From positions 248,001-312,000 of the forward strand of contig NZ_JAEQND010000003.1 in NCBI RefSeq assembly GCF_016722765.1: a DNA stretch of 64,000 nt, read 5' to 3'. The stretch comes from Ramlibacter alkalitolerans (GTDB lineage: Bacteria; Pseudomonadota; Gammaproteobacteria; Burkholderiales; Burkholderiaceae_C). How positions within the stretch are numbered: the first letter of the stretch is position 1; every line of letters starts with the position of its first letter. This document shows positions 29,340-38,196 of the stretch, one piece after another. The notes under the pieces are model-generated. The model did no database searches, had not been told where the DNA came from, and worked only from the letters and a program-made list of their open reading frames with translations. The translations under genes were made by a program, and so were the position numbers.

Positions 29340-29764
29340 TTGGCGCCGGCCTGCGCCGAAGACTGCGTGGCGAACGTGATCTGGCTCAGGCCGATGCGGC
29401 GCGCCGCTTCCATCACCGTGATCACCGACTGGTGGGTGGCGGTGGCGTCGGCGCTGATGATGACGACGGAGTCCTTGCCTGCCTTGGACGCTTCGGCCAT
29501 CGATTCGGCCAGGGCCTCGGGGCCGCGGCCGCTGACCGGCTGCTTGTTGACCATGTAGCGGCCGTCGCTCGAGACCGCGACGATCAGTTCGCGCGGGTAG
29601 TCGCGCTGCGCGTCGGTGTCGGCCACCGGCAGGCGCAGCTGCATCTCCGTGAACTTGCTGTACGTGGTGGTGAGCATGAGGAAGATCAGCACCACCAGCA
29701 GCACGTCGATGAACGGGATCAGGTTGATCTCCGGTTCGTCCTTGGCGCGAAGACGGAAGTTCAT
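29336..29764 (-). CDS. exbD: ExbD/TolR family biopolymer transport protein
   Basis: 142 residues. A cytoplasmic N terminus, a single transmembrane helix with the proton-relay Asp (NLIPFIDVLLVVLIFLML) and a periplasmic domain are visible, as in ExbD. It overlaps the ExbB-like gene (ATGA) upstream and lpxK downstream. No TonB gene is in the window, so the partner could be TonB elsewhere or an MsbA-adjacent envelope function. Confidence 0.93.
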   Translation of the reverse strand: MNFRLRAKDEPEINLIPFIDVLLVVLIFLMLTTTYSKFTEMQLRLPVADTDAQRDYPRELIVAVSSDGRYMVNKQPVSGRGPEALAESMAEASKAGKDSVVIISADATATHQSVITVMEAARRIGLSQITFATQSSAQAGAK

Positions 29765-30393
29765 GCCCTGCGCAGGTTGATCAAATGGCGGGCGAAGCGC
29801 TCGGCGGAGAGTTCGAGCGTGAGCAGGTATTCGTCCACGCGCCCGCGGAAGTAACGCCAGAAGATCAGGGCCGGAATCGCGACGATCAGGCCGAAGGCCG
29901 TGTTGTAGAGGGCCACCGAGATGCCGTGCGCCAGCTGCGCGGGGTTGCTGCCCGTCGCCGCGCCGGCGCCCGACTGCGAGCCGAAGATCTCGATCATGCC
30001 GATGACGGTGCCCAGCAGGCCCAGCAGGGGCGCGGCCGAAGCGATCGTGGCCAGTGCGTTCAGGTAGCGCTCCAGGCGGTGCGCCACGGCGCGGCCGGTG
30101 TTCTCCATGTTCGCGCGCAGGTCCGCCTCGGTGCAGCGGGGATCGGAGTTGAGCGCGCGGAAGCCGCTGGCCAGCACTTCGCCCAGCGCGGAATTCTGCT
30201 CGAGCTGGCGCACGACGTCGGGCGAGGGCACGGAGGCGCGCGAGACGGCCAGCGCCTCGTCCAGCAGTTTCGGCGGGGCGACCTTGGCTGTCTTGAGGCT
30301 CAGGAAACGCTCGATGACGAGCGCCAGGGCCAGGATGGAGCAGGCAACGAGCGGCCAGATCGGCCAGCCTGCGGCTTGTATGATCGAAAACAA
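29761..30393 (-). CDS. exbB: MotA/TolQ/ExbB proton channel family protein
   Basis: 210 residues with three hydrophobic segments: WPLVACSILALALVIERF near the N terminus, ASAAPLLGLLGTVIGMIEIF, and ISVALYNTAFGLIVAIPALIFW, the ExbB arrangement. I place the start at a TTG (30393), because GGAGG lies 7 bases upstream and no ATG exists nearby; the product then begins MFSIIQAAGWPIWPL as in relatives. It heads the exbB-exbD-lpxK-Trm112-kdsB-adk run. Confidence 0.92.
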   Translation of the reverse strand: MFSIIQAAGWPIWPLVACSILALALVIERFLSLKTAKVAPPKLLDEALAVSRASVPSPDVVRQLEQNSALGEVLASGFRALNSDPRCTEADLRANMENTGRAVAHRLERYLNALATIASAAPLLGLLGTVIGMIEIFGSQSGAGAATGSNPAQLAHGISVALYNTAFGLIVAIPALIFWRYFRGRVDEYLLTLELSAERFARHLINLRRA

Positions 30394-30758
30394 ACGGGGT
30401 CCTCCGCCGGGGTGTACTGCTGGTCGGGCGGCGCTTGCGCGCTGCCTCGCGCGGATTATCGCGGCATGCCGCATTGTCGGACCAGTTTGCAAGGGTCGTA
30501 GGCGAGGTCGACGTATCCGTAGGACGACACTCACAAAAGTTGTGGATAACTTTGTTGAGAAAACCCCTTTGCCGCAGCGCCGACCCGCGCCAGTCCTGCA
30601 CCGCGACAGAACGATGACCAAATGAGCAGGAAAAAACCGTTGAAAATCAAGGACTTGCTCCGAGGAATCAGCGTCCTGGCCCGTCCTGGGGTGTTTTTCC
30701 CCGATTCCGGGCTTCTGTGGATGAATTTCCATGGGGTTTTCACTAGGGAAGACCGGCT
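30394..30758. other. 365-bp divergent intergenic region, exbB / xseA
   Basis: No gene is supported here. It is noticeably AT-richer than the surroundings (especially 30530-30560 and 30620-30700) and should hold the promoters for the envelope operon and for xseA. It contains a perfect DnaA box at 30541-30549 and a weaker TGTGGATGA at 30716-30724. I cannot assign -35/-10 pairs with confidence. Confidence 0.6.
30541..30549 (-). promoter_or_regulatory. DnaA box (TTATCCACA on minus strand)
   Basis: TGTGGATAA on the plus strand is the exact complement of the consensus 9-mer TTATCCACA. It is a single perfect copy, so a replication origin is not supported. Confidence 0.5.
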
Positions 30759-32057
30759 TTGTTGACGGACGGCAGCCCGGCTGCGCCGCGGGTCTGGGCG
30801 GTCGGCGCACTGTGCCGGGCCGTGGCCGACGCCCTGGAGGCGCGCTTCAATCCGGTCAGCGTGCGCGGGGAGATCACCGGGTTCTCGCGGGCGGCCAGCG
30901 GCCACTGCTACTTTTCGCTCAAGGACACGCAGGGGCAGGTCCGCTGCGCCATGTTCCGCCGCAGCGCCAGCCTGCTGGCGTTCGCGCCGCGCGATGGCGA
31001 ACTGGTCGAAGTGAGCGGGCGGCTGGGCGTATACGAGCAGCGGGGCGACCTGCAACTGGTGGTCGAGAGCATGCGCCGGGCCGGGCAGGGCGCGTTGTTC
31101 GAGCAGTTCTTGCGCCTGAAGGCGAAGCTCGAAGCCGAAGGCCTGTTCGAGGCCGGCCGCAAGCGCCCGCTGCCCTTGCTGCCGCGCGGCATCGGCATCG
31201 CCACTTCGCTGGGCGCGGCGGCGCTGCACGACGTCGTGACGTGCCTGCGCCGCCGTGCGCCGCACGTGCCGGTGGTGCTCGCGCCCGCGGCGGTGCAAGG
31301 GATGCAGGCCCCTGCAGAACTCGTCGCAGCGCTCGAATCGCTGTACCGGCTGGCGGGCCGCGGCACGATCGACGCGATCCTGCTGGTGCGCGGCGGCGGC
31401 TCCATGGAGGACCTGTGGGCCTTCAATGACGAACGGCTGGCGCGCACCATCGTGCGCAGCCCCGTGCCGCTGGTGAGCGGCGTGGGGCACGAGACCGACT
31501 TCACGATCGCCGATTTCTGCGCCGACCTGCGCGCGCCCACGCCGACGGCCGCGGCGGAACTCGCGGCGCAGCCGCGCGAGGCGTGGCTGGGGGCGCTGCG
31601 CATCCTGCACGAGCGGCTGCAGGAAGCTGCGCAGCGCCGACTCGACCGGGCGGAGCAGCGACTCGACCAGGCGGCGGCGCACCTGGGCCGGCCGTCCGCG
31701 CGCACCGCCCAGCAGCACCTGCGCATCGAACGCCAGGCGCAGCGCCTGCGGCTGGCGCTGGCGTCGCGGCTGCGGCGCGCGCAGGAGGAACTGCGCGCCG
31801 CCCGCGACGGCCTGCGCGGCGGCATCGCCGAGCGCGTGAGCCGCGCGGCGCGCCAATGCGAGCGCGTGGAGATGCGGCTGGAACTGCTCGATCCGCGCCT
31901 CGTGCTGCAGCGGGGCTATGCGCTGCTGACGGATGCCGCCTCGGGCCAGCCACTCACGAGCGCGCGCGCCCTGCACGAAGGGCAGGCCGTGCGGGCCGCC
32001 CTTGCGGATGGCGAGGTTGATCTTCGCGTGGCGCCGCGAAGCGGGAATCCTTCCTAG
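30759..32057 (+). CDS. xseA: Exodeoxyribonuclease VII large subunit
   Basis: 432 residues. The N-terminal OB-fold (VSVRGEITGFSRAASGHCYFSLKD) is followed by the catalytic domain (ILLVRGGGSMEDLWAFNDE, VSGVGHETDFTIADFCADLRAPTPTAAAE), then a long basic coiled coil and the C-terminal LDPRLVLQRGYALL block. No ATG fits; two consecutive TTG codons at 30759 and 30762 are the best starts. The small subunit xseB is not adjacent. Confidence 0.95.
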   Translation: MLTDGSPAAPRVWAVGALCRAVADALEARFNPVSVRGEITGFSRAASGHCYFSLKDTQGQVRCAMFRRSASLLAFAPRDGELVEVSGRLGVYEQRGDLQLVVESMRRAGQGALFEQFLRLKAKLEAEGLFEAGRKRPLPLLPRGIGIATSLGAAALHDVVTCLRRRAPHVPVVLAPAAVQGMQAPAELVAALESLYRLAGRGTIDAILLVRGGGSMEDLWAFNDERLARTIVRSPVPLVSGVGHETDFTIADFCADLRAPTPTAAAELAAQPREAWLGALRILHERLQEAAQRRLDRAEQRLDQAAAHLGRPSARTAQQHLRIERQAQRLRLALASRLRRAQEELRAARDGLRGGIAERVSRAARQCERVEMRLELLDPRLVLQRGYALLTDAASGQPLTSARALHEGQAVRAALADGEVDLRVAPRSGNPS

Positions 32058-32060
32058 AAT
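32055..32060 (+). promoter_or_regulatory. Candidate -10 box (TAGAAT) for sodB
   Basis: TAGAAT overlaps the xseA stop codon and lies 36 bases before the sodB ATG. GAAAGAAGAG before the ATG serves as ribosome-binding site. The -35 is not clear. Confidence 0.45.
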
Positions 32061-32096
32061 CGGCGGTTCGACACCACAACCAGCGAAAGAAGAGCC

Positions 32097-32678
32097 ATGG
32101 AACACGTCCTGCCCCCCCTGCCGTATCCCATCGACGCACTGGCCCCGCACTATTCCCGCGAGACGCTCGAGTATCACCACGGCAAGCACCACAACGCGTA
32201 CGTGGTGAACCTGAACAACCTGCAGAAGGGCACCGAGTTCGAGAACATGCCGCTGGAGGACATCATCCGCAAGTCCTCGGGCGCCATCTACAACAACTCC
32301 GCCCAGGTGTGGAACCACACCTTCTTCTGGAACTGCATGAAGCCCGAGGGCGGCGGCGAGCCCACCGGCGCGCTGGCGCAGGCGATCACCGGCAAGTGGG
32401 GCAGCTACCAGGCGTTCCGCGAAGCCTTCGTGAAATCCGCCGTCGGCAACTTCGGATCAGGCTGGACCTGGCTGGTGAAGAAGGCGGACGGCACGGTGGA
32501 CATCGTCAACACCGGCGCCGCGGGCACGCCGCTGACCACCGCCGACCGCGCGGTTCTGACGGTGGATGTGTGGGAACACGCGTACTACATCGACTACCGC
32601 AACCTGCGCCAGAAGTTCGTGGAGACCTTCCTGGACAAGCTGGTGAACTGGGAATTCGCGGCGAAGAATTTCGGTTGA
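32097..32678 (+). CDS. sodB: Superoxide dismutase, Fe/Mn type
   Basis: 193-residue cytoplasmic superoxide dismutase. Metal ligands are at the canonical positions His27 (YHHGKHH), His74 (WNHTFFW), Asp157 and His161 (DVWEHAYYIDYRN). The residues FWNCMKPEGGG and the FGSGWTWL block favour the iron form. A strong stem-loop follows the gene. Confidence 0.97.
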   Translation: MEHVLPPLPYPIDALAPHYSRETLEYHHGKHHNAYVVNLNNLQKGTEFENMPLEDIIRKSSGAIYNNSAQVWNHTFFWNCMKPEGGGEPTGALAQAITGKWGSYQAFREAFVKSAVGNFGSGWTWLVKKADGTVDIVNTGAAGTPLTTADRAVLTVDVWEHAYYIDYRNLRQKFVETFLDKLVNWEFAAKNFG

Positions 32679-32700
32679 TCGGGCGCTGCGCGCAATGACG

Positions 32701-32724
32701 GAAGGGCCGCTTGCGCGGCCCTTC
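32701..32724 (+). terminator. Stem-loop terminator after sodB
   Basis: GAAGGGCCGC / GCGGCCCTTC form a perfect 10-bp stem with a TTGC loop 22 bp after the sodB stop. The T-tract is weak. Confidence 0.7.
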
Positions 32725-32727
32725 CTG

Positions 32728-32814
32728 CTGGGGTTCGCAGGGCTCACCGCCAGCCTACCGCCGGACCGCCGTGCGTAGGCTGGCGGTGAACCGCGAAGCG
32801 CGTGAACCCCAGCG
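32728..32814. repeat. REP pair (BIME), GTAG ends inward
   Basis: An inverted copy (32728-32758, ending in CAGCCTAC) and a forward copy (32775-32814, starting GTAGGCTGG) are separated by 16 bp. It lies between the convergent sodB and DUF192 genes. Confidence 0.85.
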
Positions 32815-32819
32815 ACCCC

Positions 32820-33254
32820 TCAACGAAAGATCGGCCCCCCCAGCTTCGTCCCCGCCTTGATCCCCTTCTTGGCGAACCACCCCTTGTTCATCTCCAGCAC
32901 GTAGCGCACGGGCTTGTCGGAGCAGTGCGCATCGAGCGTCTGCGGCTTCATCTCGTCGGTGTTGACGATGGTGCCGTCGTCGGCGACGAAGGCGATGGCC
33001 AGCGGCAGCAGCGTGTTCTTCATCCAGAAGCACTGCTGGCTCGGCGCCTCGAACACGAACAGCATGCCCTCGTGCTGCGGCATCTCCTTGCGGTGCATCA
33101 GCCCCGTCATGCGCTGCTCGTCGGTGGCGGCGACCTGCGCGTCGATCACGTGCATGCCGGCGGTGAGCTTCACGCGCGGCAGGTTCATCTGCGGCTCCTG
33201 CGCGTGCGCGAGGGGGGCCAGCAGCAGGGCGGCGAGGGCGAGGGACTTCATCAT
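32820..33254 (-). CDS. DUF192 family secreted protein
   Basis: 144 residues with an N-terminal signal peptide (LALAALLLAPLAHAQ) followed by a DUF192 domain: LMHRKEMPQHEGMLFVFE, QCFWMKNTLLPLAIAFV and the end VLEMNKGWFAKKGIKAGTKL. The function is unknown; an archaeal structure shows a small beta barrel. Two adjacent ATGs (33254, 33251) are possible starts. Confidence 0.9.
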   Translation of the reverse strand: MMKSLALAALLLAPLAHAQEPQMNLPRVKLTAGMHVIDAQVAATDEQRMTGLMHRKEMPQHEGMLFVFEAPSQQCFWMKNTLLPLAIAFVADDGTIVNTDEMKPQTLDAHCSDKPVRYVLEMNKGWFAKKGIKAGTKLGGPIFR

Positions 33255-33279
33255 GCGGCGATTGTGCGGTGGAAACAAA

Positions 33280-33302
33280 AATGCCCGCGCGCGGCGGGCA
33301 TT
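33280..33302 (-). terminator. Rho-independent terminator for the 33322 gene
   Basis: Stem AATGCCCGC/GCGGGCATT with a short GC loop, followed on the minus strand by TTTTTGTTT. It lies 19 bp past the stop of the small Lys/Ala-rich gene. Confidence 0.8.
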
Positions 33303-33321
33303 CCGGGCCGGGACCCAGGAC

Positions 33322-33543
33322 TCAGTTCTTGTCCTTCTTGGCGGTCTTCTTGCTGGACTTCTTGGCGACCTTCTTGGTGGCCTTGGCGTCCTTCTTGGCG
33401 TCCTTCATGTCCGCCTTGGCATCGGCCTTGACTTCCGTCTTGGCAGCCGAGGCACCAGCCATCGGGGCACCGGCGTGCGAAGCGGCGAAGGCGGTGGACA
33501 TGGCGAACACGGAGGCGGCCAGGACGGCGAGCAGCTTGCTCAT
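33322..33543 (-). CDS. Small secreted Lys/Ala-rich protein, copy 1
   Basis: 73 residues: a clear signal peptide (MSKLLAVLAASVFAMSTAFA) followed by a low-complexity basic tail of Ala, Lys and Asp ending KKTAKKDKN. No folded domain is visible; the mature part should be disordered and strongly basic. It resembles acid-shock (Asr) type periplasmic proteins in design only. GAAAGGA precedes the ATG. It is a paralogue of the gene at 33749 and shares an upstream element with it. Confidence 0.8.
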   Translation of the reverse strand: MSKLLAVLAASVFAMSTAFAASHAGAPMAGASAAKTEVKADAKADMKDAKKDAKATKKVAKKSSKKTAKKDKN

Positions 33544-33622
33544 GGAAAATCCTTTCAGGGTTGGGAAGTTCTTTTCTTACCTCCCGTACCACCGGGCGGC
33601 CCATCCGTAACGGAGCGGAGCA

Positions 33623-33636
33623 GCGGCCGGTTGACA
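33623..33636. promoter_or_regulatory. Element shared upstream of the Lys/Ala-rich genes, copy 1
   Basis: GCGGCCGGTTGACA (plus strand) lies 80-93 bases before the ATG at 33543. The identical 14 bases occur 76-89 bases before the ATG at 34051. Confidence 0.5.
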
Positions 33637-33685
33637 GCCGCCGCGAAGGCGGCACTCAGGGTCATCCCGAGCCCACCAAGACAAA

Positions 33686-33704
33686 GGCCCGCCAGGGGCG
33701 GGCC
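33686..33704 (-). terminator. Rho-independent terminator for the 33749 gene
   Basis: GGCCCGCC / GGCGGGCC is a perfect 8-bp stem with a 3-base loop. On the minus strand it is followed by TTTGTCTT. It lies 45 bp past the stop of the second Lys/Ala-rich gene. Confidence 0.8.
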
Positions 33705-33748
33705 AGTGACGCGGCCGCGCGATGCGGCCGGCAAGGGGAAGCAGCCGA

Positions 33749-34051
33749 TTACGACTTCTTCTCTTCCTTCTTCTCTTCCTTCTTCACTTCGGCCTTCGGG
33801 GCGGCCTTCTTGGCCTTCTTGTCGGCCTTGGCGACCTTCTTTTCTTCCTTCTTGGCTTCGGCCTTGACTTCGGCCTTCTCTTCCTTCTTCTCGGCCTTCA
33901 CGACGGCCTTTTCTTCCTTCTTCGCTTCGACCTTGGCCGGAGCAGCGGCGGCGGCCGGGGCGGCGGCGGCGGCCGGGGCGGCGGCGGGGGCCTGGGCGAA
34001 CACGGCAGCGGAGAACAGGCCGGCGATGAGGGTGGCGAGCAGCTTGGTCAT
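33749..34051 (-). CDS. Small secreted Lys/Glu/Ala-rich protein, copy 2
   Basis: 100 residues: signal peptide MTKLLATLIAGLFSAAVFAQ, an Ala/Pro stretch (about residues 21-40), then repeated Lys/Glu/Ala blocks such as KAEKKEEKAEVKAEAKKEE to the end. The tail is predicted to be a charged single helix or disordered. AAGGA precedes the ATG at 34051. It is a tandem paralogue of the 33322 gene with an Ala/Pro insertion and more Glu. Confidence 0.8.
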   Translation of the reverse strand: MTKLLATLIAGLFSAAVFAQAPAAAPAAAAAPAAAAAPAKVEAKKEEKAVVKAEKKEEKAEVKAEAKKEEKKVAKADKKAKKAAPKAEVKKEEKKEEKKS

Positions 34052-34126
34052 TGGATTCCTTGGGAGCTTTCGTTTTGAAAAAAATGCCCAACGCGATGTC
34101 AGACCCTCCGCCAACGCGGCAATGCG

Positions 34127-34140
34127 GCGGCCGGTTGACA
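34127..34140. promoter_or_regulatory. Element shared upstream of the Lys/Ala-rich genes, copy 2
   Basis: GCGGCCGGTTGACA, identical to 33623-33636 and at nearly the same distance from its gene. It could be a regulator site or a shared promoter segment left by duplication. Confidence 0.5.
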
Positions 34141-34202
34141 CAACCGCGGCAGACCTTGATCTGGCGCATTCTTCGCTGCAAGGAAGCCGACAGCTTCGCC
34201 GC

Positions 34203-34208
34203 TAGAAT
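34203..34208 (+). promoter_or_regulatory. Candidate -10 box (TAGAAT) for icd
   Basis: TAGAAT lies 66 bases before the icd ATG. No good -35 is seen at 16-18 bp. Confidence 0.4.
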
Positions 34209-34274
34209 CCGCTCGTTTCCCCCGCCGGCCCGCCCGGTGCGGCACATCCGATCCCTTCCGGAGACGTTTCCCCC

Positions 34275-35531
34275 ATGGCTTACCAGCACATCCAGGTCCC
34301 CTCGCAGGGCCAGAAGATCACCGTGAACGCCGACATGTCGCTGAACGTGCCGGACCAGCCGATCATTCCCTACATCGAGGGCGATGGCACCGGCCTGGAC
34401 ATCACCCCCGTGATGCTGAAGGTGGTGGATGCCGCGGTCCAGAAGGCCTACGGCGGACAGAAGAAGATCCACTGGATGGAGATCTTCGCCGGCGAGAAGT
34501 CGACCCGCGTCTACGGCCCGGACGTCTGGCTGCCCGACGAAACCCTGCAGGCGGCGCGCGAGTACGTCGTCTCGATCAAGGGCCCGCTGACCACGCCGGT
34601 CGGCGGCGGCATCCGCTCGCTGAACGTGGCGCTGCGCCAGGAGCTGGACCTGTACGTCTGCCTGCGGCCGATCCAGTACTTCCGCGGCGTGCCTTCGCCC
34701 GTGAAGGCGCCCGAGAAGACCAACATGGTGATCTTCCGCGAGAACTCGGAAGACATCTACGCCGGCATCGAGTACGAGGCCAACACCGACAAGGTCAAGA
34801 AGCTGGTCGATTTCCTGATCAAGGAAATGGGCGTGAGCAAGATCCGCTTCCCGCAGACCTCCGCCGTCGGCATCAAGCCGGTGTCCGTCGAAGGCACCGA
34901 GCGCCTGGTGCGCAAGGCGATCCAGTACGCCATCGACAACGACAAGCCCAGCGTGACGATCGTGCACAAGGGCAACATCATGAAGTTCACCGAGGGCGGC
35001 TTCCGCGACTGGAGCTACGCGCTGGCGAAGAAGGAGTTCGGCGCGGTGGAGATCGACGGCGGCCCCTGGTGCAAGTTCAGGAACCCGAAGACGGGCAAGG
35101 ACATCATCGTCAAGGACTCGATCGCCGACGCCTTCCTGCAGCAGATCCTGCTGCGCCCGGCGGAATACAGCGTGATCGCCACGCTGAACCTCAATGGCGA
35201 CTACATCTCCGACGCCCTGGCGGCGCAGGTCGGCGGCATCGGCATCGCGCCCGGCGCCAACCTGAGCGACACGGTCGCCATGTTCGAGGCCACGCACGGC
35301 ACCGCGCCGAAGTACGCCGGCAAGGACTATGTGAACCCGGGTTCCGAGATCCTGTCGGCCGAGATGATGCTGCGCCACATGGGCTGGACCCAGGCCGCCG
35401 ACCTGATCATCAGCTCCATGGAAAAGTCCATCCTGTCCAAGAAGGTCACGTACGACTTCGCGCGCCTGATGGAGGGCGCCACGCAGGTGTCGTGCTCCGG
35501 CTTCGGGCAGGTGATGATCGACAACATGTAG
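34275..35531 (+). CDS. icd: Isocitrate dehydrogenase, NADP-dependent
   Basis: 418-residue TCA-cycle enzyme of the E. coli Icd type. The phosphorylatable Ser is Ser115 in [10 protein letters not shown], the substrate Arg/Tyr block is [16 protein letters not shown] and the Lys block is [17 protein letters not shown]. The cofactor region [23 protein letters not shown] and [18 protein letters not shown] fits NADP specificity. Transcribed alone; a long inverted repeat follows it. Confidence 0.97.
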   Translation: MAYQHIQVPSQGQKITVNADMSLNVPDQPIIPYIEGDGTGLDITPVMLKVVDAAVQKAYGGQKKIHWMEIFAGEKSTRVYGPDVWLPDETLQAAREYVVSIKGPLTTPVGGGIRSLNVALRQELDLYVCLRPIQYFRGVPSPVKAPEKTNMVIFRENSEDIYAGIEYEANTDKVKKLVDFLIKEMGVSKIRFPQTSAVGIKPVSVEGTERLVRKAIQYAIDNDKPSVTIVHKGNIMKFTEGGFRDWSYALAKKEFGAVEIDGGPWCKFRNPKTGKDIIVKDSIADAFLQQILLRPAEYSVIATLNLNGDYISDALAAQVGGIGIAPGANLSDTVAMFEATHGTAPKYAGKDYVNPGSEILSAEMMLRHMGWTQAADLIISSMEKSILSKKVTYDFARLMEGATQVSCSGFGQVMIDNM

Positions 35532-35560
35532 CGCGGCGCCTTGCGAGCCGCCATTCAATA

Positions 35561-35664
35561 GCCGGACCCAGAGGACGCAAAGGGTACGCAAAGGACGCAA
35601 AAGACATCCCTTCAAAGGTTTTCTTTGCGTTCTCTGCGTACCCTTTGCGCCCTCTGCGTCCGGC
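35561..35664. repeat. Long inverted repeat, CGCAGAGGACGCAAAGG type, copy 2
   Basis: Left arm 35561-35610 and right arm 35618-35664 are near-perfect inverted copies about 47 bases long, with units such as GAGGACGCAAAGGGTACGCA. It is the same architecture as the repeats at 13450 and 43923 but a different unit sequence. It lies between icd and ubiU and could end icd transcription. Confidence 0.85.
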
Positions 35665-35705
35665 TGTTGCATTGGTGCCCCTCAAGCGTCCGCGATGCAC
35701 ATTGA

Positions 35706-35747
35706 TTGATGCGCGTCAGAACGCGGGCCGGTACGCGCGCGTATCGT
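35706..35747 (+). promoter_or_regulatory. Candidate FNR-type box with -10 upstream of ubiU
   Basis: TTGATGCGCGTCAG (35706-35719) matches the FNR/Anr consensus TTGAY-N4-RTCAA in 9 of 10 positions. A TATCGT (35742-35747) sits exactly where the -10 box is expected for a class II FNR promoter centred at -41.5. The ubiU ATG is 67 bases past the box. Confidence 0.6.
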
Positions 35748-35786
35748 CGGCGGCATCCGTCCCTTCCGGGCGCGGCAATCCACTCC

Positions 35787-36818
35787 ATGTCCGTCGTACC
35801 AACACCTCCAGCCAATCCCTTCGAGCTGGTCTGCCCGGCGGGCAGCCTGCCCGCCCTCAAGGCCGCCGTCGACGCCGGCGCCGACTGCGTCTACATGGGG
35901 ATGCGCGACGCCACCAACGCGCGCAACTTCGCCGGCCTGAACTTCGACCGCGCCGCGACCGAGAACGGCATCCGCTATGCCCACGAGCGCGGCAGCAAGG
36001 TGCTGATGGCCATCAACACCTATCCGCAGGCGGGGCAGGGCGAACGCTGGCGCAGCGCCGTGGATACCGCGGCGCAACTGGGCGTCGATGCCGTCATCGT
36101 CGCCGATCCGGGCCTGCTGCAGTACGCCGCCCGCCAGCACCCGCAGCTGCGGCTGCACCTGTCGGTGCAGGGCTCGGCCACCAATTACGAAGCGATCAAC
36201 CTTTATCGCGAGCAGTTCGGCATCCAGCGCGCCGTGCTGCCGCGCGTGCTGTCGCTCGAGCAGGTCAAGCAGCTGGCGCAGCGCACGCAGGTCGAGATCG
36301 AGGTGTTCGGCTTCGGCAGCCTGTGCGTGATGGTGGAGGGGCGCTGCCAGCTGTCGTCCTACGTCACCGGCGAGTCGCCCAACACGCACGGCGTGTGTTC
36401 GCCGGCCAAGGCGGTGCGCTGGCAGGAAACGCCGCGCGGCCGCGAGGCGCGCCTGGGCGGCGTGCTGATCGACGTCTACGGTGAAGGCGAGAACGCCGGC
36501 TACCCCACGCTGTGCAAGGGCCGCTTCGATGTCGACGGCGAACAGAACTACTACGCCATCGAGGAGCCGACCAGCCTCAACACGCTGGACCTGCTGCCGC
36601 AGCTGATGAAGATCGGCGTGCGTGCGATCAAGATCGAGGGCCGCCAGCGCAGCCCCGCCTACGTCGCGCAGGTCACGCGCATCTGGCGCGAGGCGATCGA
36701 CCAGTGCGTGGCCGCCGGCCACCGCTACGCCGTCAAGACCCAATGGATGGCGGGCCTCGACCAGCTCGCCGAAGGCCAGCAGCACACGCTCGGCGCCTAC
36801 CACCGTTCCTGGAAATAA
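35787..36818 (+). CDS. ubiU: U32 peptidase-family protein UbiU (O2-independent ubiquinone hydroxylation)
   Basis: 343 residues of the U32 family. Four cysteines suited to a 4Fe-4S cluster are visible: [24 protein letters not shown] and TLCKGRFD. The N-terminal barrel begins [27 protein letters not shown]. In E. coli UbiU and UbiV form a complex that hydroxylates ubiquinone precursors without oxygen. It is followed 11 bp later by ubiV and then ubiT and ubiD. The start at 35787 was chosen over an upstream one that would include the FNR box. Confidence 0.93.
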   Translation: MSVVPTPPANPFELVCPAGSLPALKAAVDAGADCVYMGMRDATNARNFAGLNFDRAATENGIRYAHERGSKVLMAINTYPQAGQGERWRSAVDTAAQLGVDAVIVADPGLLQYAARQHPQLRLHLSVQGSATNYEAINLYREQFGIQRAVLPRVLSLEQVKQLAQRTQVEIEVFGFGSLCVMVEGRCQLSSYVTGESPNTHGVCSPAKAVRWQETPRGREARLGGVLIDVYGEGENAGYPTLCKGRFDVDGEQNYYAIEEPTSLNTLDLLPQLMKIGVRAIKIEGRQRSPAYVAQVTRIWREAIDQCVAAGHRYAVKTQWMAGLDQLAEGQQHTLGAYHRSWK

Positions 36819-36829
36819 GAAGAAGTCCC

Positions 36830-37729
36830 ATGAAGCTGTCCCTGGGCCCCCTGCAGTACTACTGGCCGCTCGCGAACGTGCAGGCCTTCTACGCCGGCAT
36901 CGCCGACACGCCGGTCGACATCGTCTATCTCGGCGAGGCCGTGTGCTCGCGCCGGCACGAGGTGAAGCTGGCCGACTGGCTGGAGATCGCGCACATGCTG
37001 CGCGGCGCCGGCAAGGAGGTGGTGCTGTCCACGCAGGTGCTGCTGGAGTCCGGCGCCGACGTCACCGGGCTGCACAAGATCGCCGCCAACGGCGAGTTCC
37101 ACGTCGAGGCCAACGACATGGGCGCGGTGCACTGCTGCGCGGGCAAGGTGCCCTTCGTCGCCGGCCCGCACCTGAACATCTACAACGGCGACACGCTGCG
37201 CTGGGTGGCGGGGCTGGGCGCGGCGCGCTGGGTCATGCCGGTGGAGATGAAGCGCGAGGACCTCGCCACGCTGCACAGCGAGCGCCCCGAGGGCCTGGAG
37301 ACCGAGGTGTTCGCCTTCGGTCGCCTGCCGCTCGCCTTTTCCGCCCGCTGCTTCACGGCGCGCCACCTGAACCTGCCCAAGGACGACTGCGGCTTCAGCT
37401 GCATCGCCCACCCCGACGGCCAGGTGCTGCGCACGCGCGAGAACGAGCCCTTCCTCGTGCTCAACGGCATCCAGACGCAGTCCGCGCGCGTGCACTCGCT
37501 GCTGGGCGACCTGCCGTCGCTGGCGCAGGCCGGCGTCGACGTGGTGCGCCTGTCGCCGCAGTCGCAGCACATGCCGCAGATCATCTCCCTGTTCGATGCG
37601 GTGCGGCGCGGCACGACGAGCCCCCGCGCGGCGCATGCCGCCAGCCTGGAACTCCTCCCTGACGAGCCCTGCAACGGCTACTGGCACGGCCGCTCCGGCC
37701 TCGAGCAGGTGACCGAGGCCTTCGCATGA
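36830..37729 (+). CDS. ubiV: U32 family protein UbiV (O2-independent ubiquinone hydroxylation)
   Basis: 299 residues beginning [17 protein letters not shown]. Four conserved cysteines for the iron-sulfur cluster are seen in [10 protein letters not shown] and [18 protein letters not shown] (C-x12-C-x3-C). It is the partner of UbiU. AAGAAG precedes the ATG. Its stop overlaps the ubiT start (ATGA). Confidence 0.93.
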   Translation: MKLSLGPLQYYWPLANVQAFYAGIADTPVDIVYLGEAVCSRRHEVKLADWLEIAHMLRGAGKEVVLSTQVLLESGADVTGLHKIAANGEFHVEANDMGAVHCCAGKVPFVAGPHLNIYNGDTLRWVAGLGAARWVMPVEMKREDLATLHSERPEGLETEVFAFGRLPLAFSARCFTARHLNLPKDDCGFSCIAHPDGQVLRTRENEPFLVLNGIQTQSARVHSLLGDLPSLAQAGVDVVRLSPQSQHMPQIISLFDAVRRGTTSPRAAHAASLELLPDEPCNGYWHGRSGLEQVTEAFA

Positions 37730-38196
37730 CCACGCCGCTCTTCTCGCTTTCCGCCTTGCCCGAGTGCCCGAAGCCGATCGCCGCGGTGCTCGAGCGCCTG
37801 CCGTCGTTCCCGGGTTCGCTGGTGCTGGCCACCGCGCTCAACGCCATCCTGGCGCCGCAACTGCCGGAAGACGTCAAGCAGATGATGTCCGGCCGGCGCT
37901 TTCGCATCCATGTGCGCGACGCGCGCCTGTCGTTCGACTTCGCGTGGAACGGCAGCCGCTTCACGCCCCTGTCGCGCCAGGCGCAGCCGGACCTGACGAT
38001 CAGCGCCAGCGGCCCCGATTTCCTGCGCATCGCGCGCCGGCAGGAAGACCCGGACACGCTGTTCTTCAACCGCCGCCTGAGCATGGAAGGCGACACCGAA
38101 CTGGGGCTGGTCGTGAAGAACACGCTCGACGCCCTGGAGCTGCCGGTGTTCGATCTCTCGCGCTTCACGCGCGGCCGCGGCGCGCCCAGGCCTTGA
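37726..38196 (+). CDS. ubiT: SCP2-domain protein UbiT (O2-independent ubiquinone pathway)
   Basis: 156 residues with a sterol-carrier-protein-2 type domain: [23 protein letters not shown] and [29 protein letters not shown]. UbiT is the anaerobic counterpart of UbiJ and binds isoprenoid quinone precursors. It overlaps ubiV by 4 bp and ubiD by 4 bp, so the cluster is tightly coupled. Confidence 0.9.
   Translation: MTTPLFSLSALPECPKPIAAVLERLPSFPGSLVLATALNAILAPQLPEDVKQMMSGRRFRIHVRDARLSFDFAWNGSRFTPLSRQAQPDLTISASGPDFLRIARRQEDPDTLFFNRRLSMEGDTELGLVVKNTLDALELPVFDLSRFTRGRGAPRP

Noticed and set aside
30394-30758. Replication origin
   Set aside because: Only one perfect DnaA box, no dnaA/dnaN/parAB genes and no AT-rich 13-mers.
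33749-34051. Tandem GAAGAAG / AAGAAG codon runs that look like a repeat array
   Set aside because: They are low-complexity codons of the Lys/Glu-rich protein, without constant spacers, so not CRISPR.
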